DNA of 36,453 nucleotides from Pseudoflavonifractor capillosus (lineage in GTDB: Bacteria > Bacillota > Clostridia > Oscillospirales > Oscillospiraceae). The stretch covers positions 1 through 36,453 of the forward strand of contig NZ_JACJJE010000031.1 in the NCBI RefSeq assembly GCF_016899775.1, read 5' to 3'. Within the stretch, counting starts at the first letter, position 1; every line of letters begins with the position of its first letter. This document shows positions 9,948 to 17,653 of this stretch, in pieces. The translations under genes and the position numbers were made by a program. The notes beneath the pieces are model-generated. The model did no database searches. It was given only the letters and a program-made list of their open reading frames with translations, and was not told where the DNA came from.

Positions 9948-10604
9948 TCAGCCCTCCGCCCACACGTAGCCCACGCCGTACACCGTGCGGATGGGGGCCT
10001 CCCCCAGCTTCCGGCGCAGCCGGTTCACCGCCACGGACAGGGCGTTCTCGTCCACAAACTCTCCCCCGTCCCACACCCGGTCCAGCAGCTGCTCCCGGGT
10101 GAGGGTCTGCCCCCGGTGCTCCGCCAGCAGCCGCAGCAGCCGCTGCTCCGTCTTGGACAGGTCCAGGGGGACCCCGTTTTTGGTGTAGACCATCCGCCCG
10201 AAGTCAAAGACGTAGGGGGGCAGCTCCAACACCGGGGCGGCGGGCCGGGACCGCCGGAGCAGGTTGTTCACCCGGGCCCGGAGCACCGCCAGGGAGCAGG
10301 GCTTGGTCACAAAGTCGTCCGCCCCCAGCTCCAGCCCCAGCACCTGGTCCACCTCCAGGTCGTTGGCGGTGAGGATGAGCACCGGCAGGGGGGAGGATGC
10401 CCGCAGCCGCCGGAGCAGGTCCAGCCCATTGCCGTCGGGCAGGTTCAGGTCCAGGATCACCAGCTGGGGCGGACGGGCAGCCAGGGCCTCCTCCGTCTCC
10501 CGGAGGGTGTGGCACTGGGTGAACTGCCGCCCCGCCTGGTCCAGGGCCAGGCGGATGCCCTGGCTCAGGGCCCGGTCGTCCTCCACAATCAAAATATGGT
10601 CCAC
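9948..10604 (-). CDS. OmpR/PhoB-family response regulator
   Basis: The 218-residue regulator has a receiver domain (acidic pair in LIVEDD, phospho-acceptor aspartate in LVILDLNLPDGNG, lysine in FVTKPCS) and a C-terminal winged helix (ENALSVAVNRLRRKLGE). A GTG start at 10604 is preferred because GAGGTGG lies about six bases upstream and it gives the usual N-terminus (VDHILIVEDD). A longer form from an upstream start to 10676 would add 24 unusual residues. It is the partner of the kinase gene that follows. Target genes cannot be inferred. Confidence 0.92.
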   Translation of the reverse strand: MDHILIVEDDRALSQGIRLALDQAGRQFTQCHTLRETEEALAARPPQLVILDLNLPDGNGLDLLRRLRASSPLPVLILTANDLEVDQVLGLELGADDFVTKPCSLAVLRARVNNLLRRSRPAAPVLELPPYVFDFGRMVYTKNGVPLDLSKTEQRLLRLLAEHRGQTLTREQLLDRVWDGGEFVDENALSVAVNRLRRKLGEAPIRTVYGVGYVWAEG

Positions 10605-10669
10605 GGGACCCACCTCGCTTCCAATCAGATGTCCGTATTGTACCATGGGGGCGGAAAAAGAAAAAGACC

Positions 10670-10698
10670 TTGTCAAAGGGGGCCGCCCGGGGTAAGAT
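10670..10698 (+). promoter_or_regulatory. pepD promoter
   Basis: TTGTCA (10670-10675), a 17-nt spacer and TAAGAT (10693-10698), 33 nt before the pepD start. The two-component operon reads away on the other strand from the same 127-nt gap. Confidence 0.6.
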
Positions 10699-10731
10699 AA
10701 CGGCAGAAGCGAGAAAAGGAGCGAGCGCAGT

Positions 10732-12171
10732 ATGGAAGTGCTATCCCCATTGCAGCCCAGGGCTGTGTTTCACTATTTCGAGGAGCTGTGCGCCATCCCC
10801 CACGGGTCGGGGAACACCAGGGCGGTGAGCGACTGGTGCGCCGCCTTTGCCAAGGCCCGGGGGCTGGAGTACCACCAGGACGCCCTCAACAATATCATCA
10901 TCATCAAGGAGGCGGCCCCCGGCTATGAGGGGGCGGAGCCGGTGATCCTCCAGGGCCACCTGGACATGGTGTGCGAGAAGGAGCCGGGCTGCCCCAAAGA
11001 CCTGGAGCGGGAGGGGCTGGATCTGGAGGCGGACGGGGACTTTGTTACCGCCCGGGGGACCACCCTGGGGGGCGACGACGGCATCGCCGTGGCCATGGCC
11101 CTGGCCCTGCTGGACGCCCAAGACATCCCCCACCCCCGCCTGGAGGTGATCCTCACCGTGGACGAGGAGGTGGGCATGCTGGGGGCGGCCGCCCTGGACG
11201 TGTCCCCCCTGCGGGGCAAGACCCTCATCAACCTGGACTCGGAGGAGGAGGGGGTGTTCACCGTCAGCTGCGCCGGGGGCAACCGGACCGAGTGCATCCT
11301 CCCCGTAAAACGGGAGCCCCGTTCGGGAACTGTGCTGGCCGTTACGGTGGGCGGCCTGACGGGGGGACACTCGGGGACCGAGATTCACCGGGGCCGGGCC
11401 AACGCCAACGTCCTCCTGGGCCGCTGCCTGCGGGCGGTGTCCGCCCGGACCGAGCTGCGCCTGGGAGAGGCGGCGGGGGGCAGCAAGGACAACGCCATCC
11501 CCACCGAGAGCCGGGCCCAGATCGTGGTGTCCGACGAGGCGGCGGCCCGGGCCGCCCTCGGGGAGCTGGAGGCCGACCTGCGGCGGGAGCACCGGACCAC
11601 CGACCCGGAGTTGTTCCTGCGGGCGGAGCCCTCCCACTGGGAGGGAACTCCCATGGACCGGACGGGCACGGAGCGGGCGGTGTGCCTCCTCACCTGCCTG
11701 CCCAACGGGGTGCAGGCCATGAGCGGGGATATCCCCGGCCTGGTGCAGACCTCCCTGAACCTGGGCATCCTCACCACCGGGGCAGAGGAGCTGCGGGCCT
11801 GCTTCTCGGTGCGCAGCTCCCTGGGGTCCCAGAAGGAGGCATTGAAGGACCGGCTCACCTGCCTCACCCAGGCACTGGGGGGCAGGAGCCAATACTCCGG
11901 GGACTATCCGGCCTGGGAATACAAAGAGGACTCGCCCCTCCGGGACCGGATGGTCCAGGTGTTCCGGGAGCAGTACGGATACGAGCCCAAGGTGGAGGCC
12001 ATCCACGCGGGAGTGGAGTGCGGCCTGCTGGCGGGGAAGATCCCGGGCCTGGACTGCGTGTCCATCGGCCCCGACCTGCTGGAGATCCACACCCCCCGGG
12101 AGCGGATGAGCATCTCCTCCGTTCAGCGGGTGTGGGCCTTCCTGCTGGAGGTCTTGAAGCGGAGCAAATAA
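10732..12171 (+). CDS. pepD: Aminoacyl-histidine dipeptidase (M20 peptidase)
   Basis: This 479-residue cytosolic zinc enzyme splits dipeptides such as carnosine and other Xaa-His substrates. Metal-binding and catalytic motifs of family M20C are present: LQGHLDMVCEK (near residue 75), TLGGDDGIAVAMALALL, the DEEVGMLGA catalytic glutamate region, NLDSEEEG, the dimerisation-domain GGHSGTEIHRGRAN, and AIHAGVECGLL near the C-terminus. The ATG at 10732 has AAAGGAG about 11 bases upstream. Length is normal for PepD. It is monocistronic between its promoter and a strong bidirectional terminator. Confidence 0.95.
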   Translation: MEVLSPLQPRAVFHYFEELCAIPHGSGNTRAVSDWCAAFAKARGLEYHQDALNNIIIIKEAAPGYEGAEPVILQGHLDMVCEKEPGCPKDLEREGLDLEADGDFVTARGTTLGGDDGIAVAMALALLDAQDIPHPRLEVILTVDEEVGMLGAAALDVSPLRGKTLINLDSEEEGVFTVSCAGGNRTECILPVKREPRSGTVLAVTVGGLTGGHSGTEIHRGRANANVLLGRCLRAVSARTELRLGEAAGGSKDNAIPTESRAQIVVSDEAAARAALGELEADLRREHRTTDPELFLRAEPSHWEGTPMDRTGTERAVCLLTCLPNGVQAMSGDIPGLVQTSLNLGILTTGAEELRACFSVRSSLGSQKEALKDRLTCLTQALGGRSQYSGDYPAWEYKEDSPLRDRMVQVFREQYGYEPKVEAIHAGVECGLLAGKIPGLDCVSIGPDLLEIHTPRERMSISSVQRVWAFLLEVLKRSK

Positions 12172-12177
12172 AAAACG

Positions 12178-12214
12178 AAACGCGGACCCTGGATGTTCCA
12201 GGGTCCGCGTTTTT
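12178..12214. terminator. Bidirectional terminator between pepD and the flavoprotein gene
   Basis: CGCGGACCCTGG (12181-12192) and CCAGGGTCCGCG (12198-12209), flanked by AAA and T5, serve both converging genes. Confidence 0.9.
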
Positions 12215-12224
12215 AGTTTCGATA

Positions 12225-12773
12225 TCAGGAGATGGACCGGCCCAGCTCAAAGGCCTGGTGGAGCTCCTCCCGGCCGGCGATGTCCCCCAGGTTCATCACC
12301 CCGCCGCACAGCACCCTGCCCAGGCTTTTCCAGCCCAGGTGCTGTTCCAAGTGGTCGTACCAGTACAGGGTCTCCTCAAAGCCGTGGCCCTCCGCCGCCA
12401 TGAGCAGGACGGACTCCTTTTTGGGGTTGGCCAGGTTAGGGTCGCACTCGGCCACGGCGAACAGCCGGTCAAAGGCCAGCTTCAGCTGTCCGCTGATGGT
12501 CCAGTAGTACAGGGGGGAGGCCAGCACCACCACGTCGGCCTCCTTGTAGACCGGGTAGATTTTGTCCATGTCGTCCCGCTGGACGCAGGGGTGCTCCGGG
12601 TCCCGGCCGCCGCCGAAGCAGCCCCTGCACCCGTGGAGGTCCATGCCGTCCAGGAAGAACTCCGTGACCGTATTGCCGGCGCTCTCCGCCCCCTCGGCAA
12701 AGGAGCGGATCAGGGCGGCGGTGTTGCCGGTTTTCCGGGGGCTGCCATTGAGAATCAAGATTTTTTTACTCAT
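12225..12773 (-). CDS. NADPH-dependent FMN reductase / flavodoxin-fold protein
   Basis: The 182-residue flavodoxin-fold protein binds FMN through LNGSPRKTGNTAAL near the N-terminus and has the ASPLYYWTISGQLK loop typical of the FMN reductase and iron-sulfur flavoprotein family. A GCRGCF segment and a following HPCVQ cysteine near residues 50-65 recall the cluster-binding cysteines of iron-sulfur flavoproteins, though spacing alone does not prove a cluster. Likely role: NAD(P)H-linked reduction of small acceptors. GAGGAGG lies just before the ATG. It is downstream of the alcohol dehydrogenase in the same direction with a 144-nt gap holding a dyad. Confidence 0.9.
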   Translation of the reverse strand: MSKKILILNGSPRKTGNTAALIRSFAEGAESAGNTVTEFFLDGMDLHGCRGCFGGGRDPEHPCVQRDDMDKIYPVYKEADVVVLASPLYYWTISGQLKLAFDRLFAVAECDPNLANPKKESVLLMAAEGHGFEETLYWYDHLEQHLGWKSLGRVLCGGVMNLGDIAGREELHQAFELGRSIS

Positions 12774-12843
12774 TGTAATATCCTCCTCAGATATAGCAAA
12801 TACAGTGAAACGATTGAGGGCAATTTCGGTTCTCCAAGACTTG

Positions 12844-12878
12844 GAAACCAGCGGATCGGTATAAAATCCACTGGTTTC
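12844..12878. other. Dyad between alcohol dehydrogenase and flavoprotein genes
   Basis: GAAACCAG-C-GGAT and ATCC-A-CTGGTTTC form a symmetric 13-nt arm pair around CGGTATAAA. There is no T-run. It may be an operator or RNA hairpin between the two minus-strand genes. Confidence 0.5.
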
Positions 12879-12917
12879 TGATGTGTTGGAAAGAGGGAGA
12901 AAGAGGGAAAGCGAAGC

Positions 12918-14075
12918 TTATTCGCCCTCATAGGCCTGGCGATACACCTCAATGATCTGCTCCTTGGTAGCGGTGCGGGGGTTGGTGAGGCTGCACACGT
13001 CCTTCATGGCGTTCTCGGCCATGACAGTGAAGTCCTCCGGCTTTACGCCAAGCTCTTTCAGATTGGCGGGGATGCCCAGGCGCCGGCCCAGGCGCTGAAC
13101 GGCGGCGATGCCCTCCTCGGCGGCAGCGGAACAGGACAGATTTTCCCCCCGCACCCCCATGGCAATGGCGATCTCCTTGAACCGGGTCATGTTGCCGATG
13201 AGGTTGAACTTCATCACATAGGGCAGCAGCACCGCGTTGCAGACACCGTGGGGCAGGTTGTAGAAGCCGCCCAGCTGGTGGGCCATGGCGTGGACGTAGC
13301 CCAGGGAGGCGTTGTTGAAGGCGATGCCCGCCAGATACTGAGCGTAGGCCATCTTGTCCCGGGCCTTCATGTAATTGCCGTTGGCCACCGCTTTGGGCAG
13401 GTAGTGAGAGATCATCTGGATGGCCATGGTGGCCGCCGCGTCGGTGAGGGGGTTGGCGTTGGTGGACACATAGGCCTCGATGGCGTGGGTGAGGGCATCC
13501 ATGCCGGTGGCGGCGGTGAGGGAGGGGGGCATACCCTTCATCAGCTCCGGGTCGTTGATGGCAATCTGTGGGGTAACCCGCCAGTCCACAATGGCCATCT
13601 TCACCTTCCGGCTGGTGTCGGTGATGATGCAGAATCGGGTGATCTCCGAGGCGGTGCCGGCGGTTGTGTTCACTGCCATCAGGGGCATTAGGGGGCGGCT
13701 GGACTTGTCAATGCCCTCGTAGTCGTGGATGGTCCCGCCGTTGGCGGCCACCATGCCGATGCCCTTGGCGCAGTCGTGGGAGGAGCCACCGCCCAGGGAC
13801 AGGATGGAGTCGCAGCCGTTTTCCTGAAACACCGCTACGCCGGTGGCAACATTCTTATCGGTGGGGTTGGGCTCGGCCCCGGGGAATACGATAGAGTCCA
13901 CACCGGCCTGTGCCAGGATCTCCTGGATCTGTCCCGCCATGCCGCTCTCATGGAGGAACTTGTCGGTGACGATCATCGTCTTATGGCCGCCCAGGCTCTT
14001 CATTAACTCGCCGGCCTCCTGGGAGGCTCCCATTCCAAAGACGTTTCGGGTGGGAAGAAAATAGTACGTTGACAT
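12918..14075 (-). CDS. Iron-containing alcohol dehydrogenase
   Basis: The 385-residue enzyme belongs to the group III metal-dependent alcohol dehydrogenases, which interconvert alcohols and aldehydes with NAD(P)H. Seen are the nucleotide-binding GGGSSHDCAKGIGM, NTTAGTASEITRF, and the metal region DALTHAIEAYVS followed by HAMAHQLGGFYNLPHGVCN, with the expected histidines. Substrate could be a short alcohol, butanol or 1,3-propanediol; this is not readable from sequence. GGAGG lies seven bases before the ATG. A consensus promoter at 14165-14193 and a leader hairpin precede it. Cytosolic. Confidence 0.95.
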   Translation of the reverse strand: MSTYYFLPTRNVFGMGASQEAGELMKSLGGHKTMIVTDKFLHESGMAGQIQEILAQAGVDSIVFPGAEPNPTDKNVATGVAVFQENGCDSILSLGGGSSHDCAKGIGMVAANGGTIHDYEGIDKSSRPLMPLMAVNTTAGTASEITRFCIITDTSRKVKMAIVDWRVTPQIAINDPELMKGMPPSLTAATGMDALTHAIEAYVSTNANPLTDAAATMAIQMISHYLPKAVANGNYMKARDKMAYAQYLAGIAFNNASLGYVHAMAHQLGGFYNLPHGVCNAVLLPYVMKFNLIGNMTRFKEIAIAMGVRGENLSCSAAAEEGIAAVQRLGRRLGIPANLKELGVKPEDFTVMAENAMKDVCSLTNPRTATKEQIIEVYRQAYEGE

Positions 14076-14115
14076 GACAAAAGCCTCCTTACACGCTCTC
14101 GCAAAACAGGTGCCC

Positions 14116-14155
14116 TCGAAAATGAAGGAGAAAAAGAAAGAACCTTCATTTTTGA
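14116..14155 (-). promoter_or_regulatory. Leader hairpin upstream of the alcohol dehydrogenase
   Basis: AAAATGAAGG (14119-14128) pairs with CCTTCATTTT (14143-14152), extended by flanking TC and GA bases. It starts almost at the predicted transcription start, so it would cap the 5' end of the mRNA, or serve as a DNA operator. Confidence 0.5.
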
Positions 14156-14164
14156 GATGGGCCC

Positions 14165-14193
14165 ATTATAGCGGGCGGGGAGGCCGTTGTCGA
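14165..14193 (-). promoter_or_regulatory. Promoter of the alcohol dehydrogenase gene
   Basis: On the minus strand TCGACA (14188-14193), a 17-nt spacer and a perfect TATAAT (14165-14170). Confidence 0.75.
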
Positions 14194-14239
14194 ATCCGAA
14201 ATATGGTATGAGGTTATATGAAAAAACGTATGGCGGGGC

Positions 14240-15202
14240 TTACCGCTCGCCGGGCCGGTCCTCCAGCAGGCTGCGGCTCCACATGAAATCAATGAGTTTC
14301 TGCTGCACGGGATTGGTGCGGCGCTTCAAGTAGGACAGGTAGATGGGGCGCATGGCCATGGGGTCGCGGAGCTGGTAAAAGACCACACTGTCGGTGGGCG
14401 CCACATACTCGGGGATGGTGGAGCGCAGGAAGGATACACCCTGTCCTTCACAGACCAGGTAGTAGGCGGTCATCATCTGGGTGAGAAAGACCGAGGTCTT
14501 GGGGATGAAGCCCGCGTTCCGGCACAGCTCCATGCTCCGGTCGTAGAGGTCGTTGCCTCTCTGGAGGAGCAGGAAGGGCTCCTCCCGGAAGGCCTGGAGA
14601 GGGACGGGGGGCTTTTTCTGTCCGGGCTCCCCCCGCTTCAGGATCTCGTCGAAGGAGTAGCGGTACTCCGCCAGCTCCCGGTTGATGGGGAGGCGGGCCG
14701 GGACCGCCAGCACGATCTCCTCGGTACACCAGGCCACCGATTGGATCTTGGGGTCCTGGAGGGGCTCCGCCTCCAGAAAGAAGTCCAGCTTGCGCTCCAG
14801 CAGCTTCTCCGACAGGGCGGCGCTGTTCCCCTCGGTGAGGGTCAGGGTGATCTGGGGATTCTGCTCCCGGAACTCCTGGAACAGCCGGGGGAGCACGTAG
14901 GTGCAGAAGAACATGGAACTGCCGATGTGCAGCTGGGTGCCCGGGCCGCTGAGGGCGGCGAAGTGCTCCCGCATGTCCTCCTCAATGGCCATGACTTTCT
15001 CCACCTGCTGGATGTAGTACTCCCCGGCGGGGGTCAGGGAGATGGGGTTGGTGCTCCGGTCAAAGAGGGGAGTCTTGATCTCCTGCTCCACCTTCTTCAC
15101 CACTGAACTGAGCCAGGGCTGGGAGACGAAAAGTTTTTGGGCGGCCTTGGAGAAGCTGTGCTCCTGGTAGATGGCGTAGATGTACTCCTTGTAGTTCAGC
15201 AT
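14240..15202 (-). CDS. LysR-type transcriptional regulator 1
   Basis: The 320-residue regulator has an N-terminal winged helix (YIYAIYQEHSFSKAAQKLFV then SQPWLSSVVKKVEQEI) and a periplasmic-binding-like effector domain. The ATG at 15202 is preferred because AGGGGGCG lies in front of it; an in-frame TTG at 15223 would overlap that site. It is divergent from the aminotransferase operon, sharing a 189-nt control region, the usual arrangement for a LysR regulator and its target. The alcohol dehydrogenase on its other side is a second possible target. The effector is unknown, perhaps an amino acid or 2-oxo acid. Confidence 0.92.
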   Translation of the reverse strand: MLNYKEYIYAIYQEHSFSKAAQKLFVSQPWLSSVVKKVEQEIKTPLFDRSTNPISLTPAGEYYIQQVEKVMAIEEDMREHFAALSGPGTQLHIGSSMFFCTYVLPRLFQEFREQNPQITLTLTEGNSAALSEKLLERKLDFFLEAEPLQDPKIQSVAWCTEEIVLAVPARLPINRELAEYRYSFDEILKRGEPGQKKPPVPLQAFREEPFLLLQRGNDLYDRSMELCRNAGFIPKTSVFLTQMMTAYYLVCEGQGVSFLRSTIPEYVAPTDSVVFYQLRDPMAMRPIYLSYLKRRTNPVQQKLIDFMWSRSLLEDRPGER

Positions 15203-15253
15203 GAGAGCGCCCCCTATAAGCAAAACGATATGAGCTCTTAAACACTTACGAAT

Positions 15254-15282
15254 TTTACAAATCCGGCGGGTTCCGGTAAAAT
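15254..15282 (+). promoter_or_regulatory. Promoter of the aminotransferase operon
   Basis: TTTACA (15254-15259), a 17-nt spacer and TAAAAT (15277-15282). It lies in the LysR/aminotransferase gap, giving a leader of about 100 nt. Confidence 0.65.
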
Positions 15283-15391
15283 TATAGCAGAAAGCCGGAC
15301 AAGCGGCAAGGCGTCCGCCCTGAAGCGGCCGCGGAAGCCGTCCGGCATCCGTCGGTTATATCTGCGCGCAGGCGTCAGGAAAGGAAGCGGA

Positions 15392-16576
15392 ATGCATATG
15401 AACTATCACATTGCAGCCCGGATGGACCGGATGGCCCCCTCGGGCATCCGGAAGGTAAACGAGAAGGCCCTGGCCATGGAGCGGGCGGGGGAGCGGGTGC
15501 TCCACTTCGAGATCGGCCGTCCCGATTTCGACACCCCGGAGTACATCAAAAAGGCGGCCAACCAGGCCTTGGCCCAGGGAAAGGTCCACTACACCTCCAA
15601 CTTCGGCATGATGGAGCTGCGTCAGGCCATCGCCGACAAGCTCAAGCGGGAGAACCATATCGACTATAAGGCCTCCGAGGTGCTGGTCACCGTGGGATTG
15701 TCCGAGGCGGTGTTCGCCGTGCTGGCCACACTGCTGGACGAGGGGGACGAGATCCTGGTGCCCGACCCGGTGTGGCTCAACTACATCAATGTGCCCAACC
15801 TGCTGGGGGCCAGGGCCGTCACTTACAGTCTGAAAGAGGAGAACGGTTACCAGATGGATTTCGGGGAGATTCGGGCCAAGATCACCCCCAAGACCCGGGC
15901 CGTGGTCATCGTCACCCCCAACAACCCCACCGGCGGCGTGCTGGAGGAGGATGTGCTCAAGGAGCTGGCCTCCATCGTCCAGGAGCACGACCTGATGGTG
16001 ATTGCCGACGAGATCTACGAGCGGCTGGTGTACGACGGGTGTAAGCATGTGAGCATCGCCTCCCTCCCTGGCATGAAGGAGCGCACCTTCACCATGAACG
16101 GTATGTCCAAGGCCTACGCCATGGACGGCTGGCGGCTGGGCTATGTGGCCGCTCCGGAGGAGTACATCACTGTGATGAACAAGTTCCACCAGCACAACAC
16201 CACCTGTGCCCCCAGCTTTGTCCAGGCGGCCGCCATCGCCGCTCTCACCCAGGAGGGGGACGAGGTGAAGGAGATGGTGAAGGAGTACCAGCGCCGCCGG
16301 GACTACGCCGTAAAAGCCATCAACGACATCGACGGCATCCACTGCCTGTGCCCCAAGGGCGCCTTCTACATCTTCATCAACTGCAAGGAGCTGGGCAAGA
16401 CCTCGGCGGAGCTGTCCCAGTATTTCCTGGAGGAGGCCAAGATCGCCCTGGTGCCCGGCGACGTGTTCGGCCCCGGCGGGGAGGGCTATCTGCGCATGTC
16501 CTTCGCCGCCAGCTATGAGAGCATCGTGGAGGGCTGCGGCCGCCTGAAACAGGCGGTGGAGAGCCTGCGGAAATGA
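15392..16576 (+). CDS. PLP-dependent class I/II aminotransferase
   Basis: The 394-residue enzyme is in the aspartate aminotransferase fold. It has FEIGRPDFDTPEYIKKAA, the glycine-rich VTVGLSEAVFAVLATLLDEGDE, TPNNPTGG, ADEIYERL with the PLP-ring aspartate, and the Schiff-base lysine in MNGMSKAYAMDGWRLGY. The exact amino donor cannot be told. AAAGGAAG precedes two possible starts, ATG at 15392 and ATG two codons later. It is the first gene of a probable unit with the FAH-family gene and the unknown gene, and is divergent from a LysR regulator, which suggests breakdown of an amino acid to a 2-oxo acid. Confidence 0.94.
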   Translation: MHMNYHIAARMDRMAPSGIRKVNEKALAMERAGERVLHFEIGRPDFDTPEYIKKAANQALAQGKVHYTSNFGMMELRQAIADKLKRENHIDYKASEVLVTVGLSEAVFAVLATLLDEGDEILVPDPVWLNYINVPNLLGARAVTYSLKEENGYQMDFGEIRAKITPKTRAVVIVTPNNPTGGVLEEDVLKELASIVQEHDLMVIADEIYERLVYDGCKHVSIASLPGMKERTFTMNGMSKAYAMDGWRLGYVAAPEEYITVMNKFHQHNTTCAPSFVQAAAIAALTQEGDEVKEMVKEYQRRRDYAVKAINDIDGIHCLCPKGAFYIFINCKELGKTSAELSQYFLEEAKIALVPGDVFGPGGEGYLRMSFAASYESIVEGCGRLKQAVESLRK

Positions 16577-16594
16577 GAATCTGAGAAAACGCCG

Positions 16595-16623
16595 TTGCCC
16601 CGGCGGCGCCGGGGTGGTAAGAT
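16595..16623 (+). promoter_or_regulatory. Promoter with a palindromic spacer before the FAH gene
   Basis: TTGCCC (16595-16600), a 17-nt spacer and TAAGAT (16618-16623). The perfect 17-nt palindrome CCCCGGCGGCGCCGGGG (16598-16614) overlaps the -35 and fills most of the spacer, like a repressor operator. A further GC-rich hairpin lies in the leader at about 16642-16670. Confidence 0.55.
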
Positions 16624-16693
16624 AAAAACAGAGGACTTCGCCCGGCGGCGGGGACCCCCCGCCCCGCCGGACGGCTGAAAAAGGAGAATCGTT

Positions 16694-17620
16694 ATGCGTC
16701 TGGCAACCATCAAGTTAAACGGCAAAGAAATTGCCGGTATCGTCACGGAGTCCGGCATCCTGCCCATCGCGGCCCTGAACGCGGCCAAAGGGACGGCCTG
16801 GAAAGAGGAGATGTACGAGCTGATCTGCGCCCAGCAGGTGCCCGGCCTCACTAAGTGGTACAACGAGGGCGGAAAGGACGAGCTGGAGACCATCCCCGGC
16901 CTGGTGCCCCAGGACCAGGTGGAGTACGCCCCCCTGTACCGGAATCCCCGGCGGATCTTCGGCATCGGCCTGAACTACGCCGAGCACGCGGGGGACATCG
17001 GCAACGCCCCTCCCCAGGGCTTCCCGGGCAGCTTCTTTAAAATGGCGGACACCCTCATCGGCCCGGGGGACGAGATCCAGCTGCCCACCCTGAAGGAGGC
17101 CCAGAAGACCACCGCCGAGGCGGAGCTGGGCATCATCATGGGCCGGGACTGCCGGGACGTGGCCCAGGAGGACTGGCAGAGCGCCATCGTGGGCTACACC
17201 ACCATTCTGGATATGACCGAGGAGTCCATCCTGAAGGGGAACGACTACCTCAGCGGCAACCCCCGCTACCTGTGCATCGTGAAGAACTTCCCCACCTTCT
17301 TCTCCTTCGGCCCCCAGCTGGTCACCCCCGACGAGGTGCCCGACGTGCTGAAGCTGGAGGTCCAGTCGGTGCACAACGGGGAGATCCACGCCAAGAACAC
17401 CGTGGACCACATGACCCATAAGCCGGACCGGCTGGTGTCCCTCCACAGCAGCATCCAGGGCTGGTACGCCGGCGACGTGCTGGCCACCGGCACCCCCCGG
17501 GCCTTCCACATCCAGGACGGGGACGTGGCCGAGTGCCGCATCGTGGGCCCCGACGGCTTCGCTATGGAGCCCCTGGTGAACCCGGTGGTGGACCTGAAGA
17601 AGCACCCGGAAAAAGCGTAA
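16694..17620 (+). CDS. Fumarylacetoacetate hydrolase family protein
   Basis: The 308-residue protein has a short N-terminal domain (residues 1-75) and the FAH catalytic fold. The signature FGIGLNYAEHAGDIG is followed by the metal-ligand region (TAEAELGIIMGRDCRDV and GYTTILDMTEES) and late motifs LATGTPRAF and GDVAECRIVG. Family members hydrolyse, hydrate or decarboxylate acylpyruvates and related 2-oxo acids using a divalent metal, so it could process a product of the upstream aminotransferase. AAAAAGGAG precedes the ATG. Exact activity is open; oxaloacetate decarboxylase and acylpyruvase are both known for close folds. Confidence 0.93.
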   Translation: MRLATIKLNGKEIAGIVTESGILPIAALNAAKGTAWKEEMYELICAQQVPGLTKWYNEGGKDELETIPGLVPQDQVEYAPLYRNPRRIFGIGLNYAEHAGDIGNAPPQGFPGSFFKMADTLIGPGDEIQLPTLKEAQKTTAEAELGIIMGRDCRDVAQEDWQSAIVGYTTILDMTEESILKGNDYLSGNPRYLCIVKNFPTFFSFGPQLVTPDEVPDVLKLEVQSVHNGEIHAKNTVDHMTHKPDRLVSLHSSIQGWYAGDVLATGTPRAFHIQDGDVAECRIVGPDGFAMEPLVNPVVDLKKHPEKA

Positions 17621-17653
17621 TACCACTTTCTTGCTTGTGAGGAGGATTTTAAT

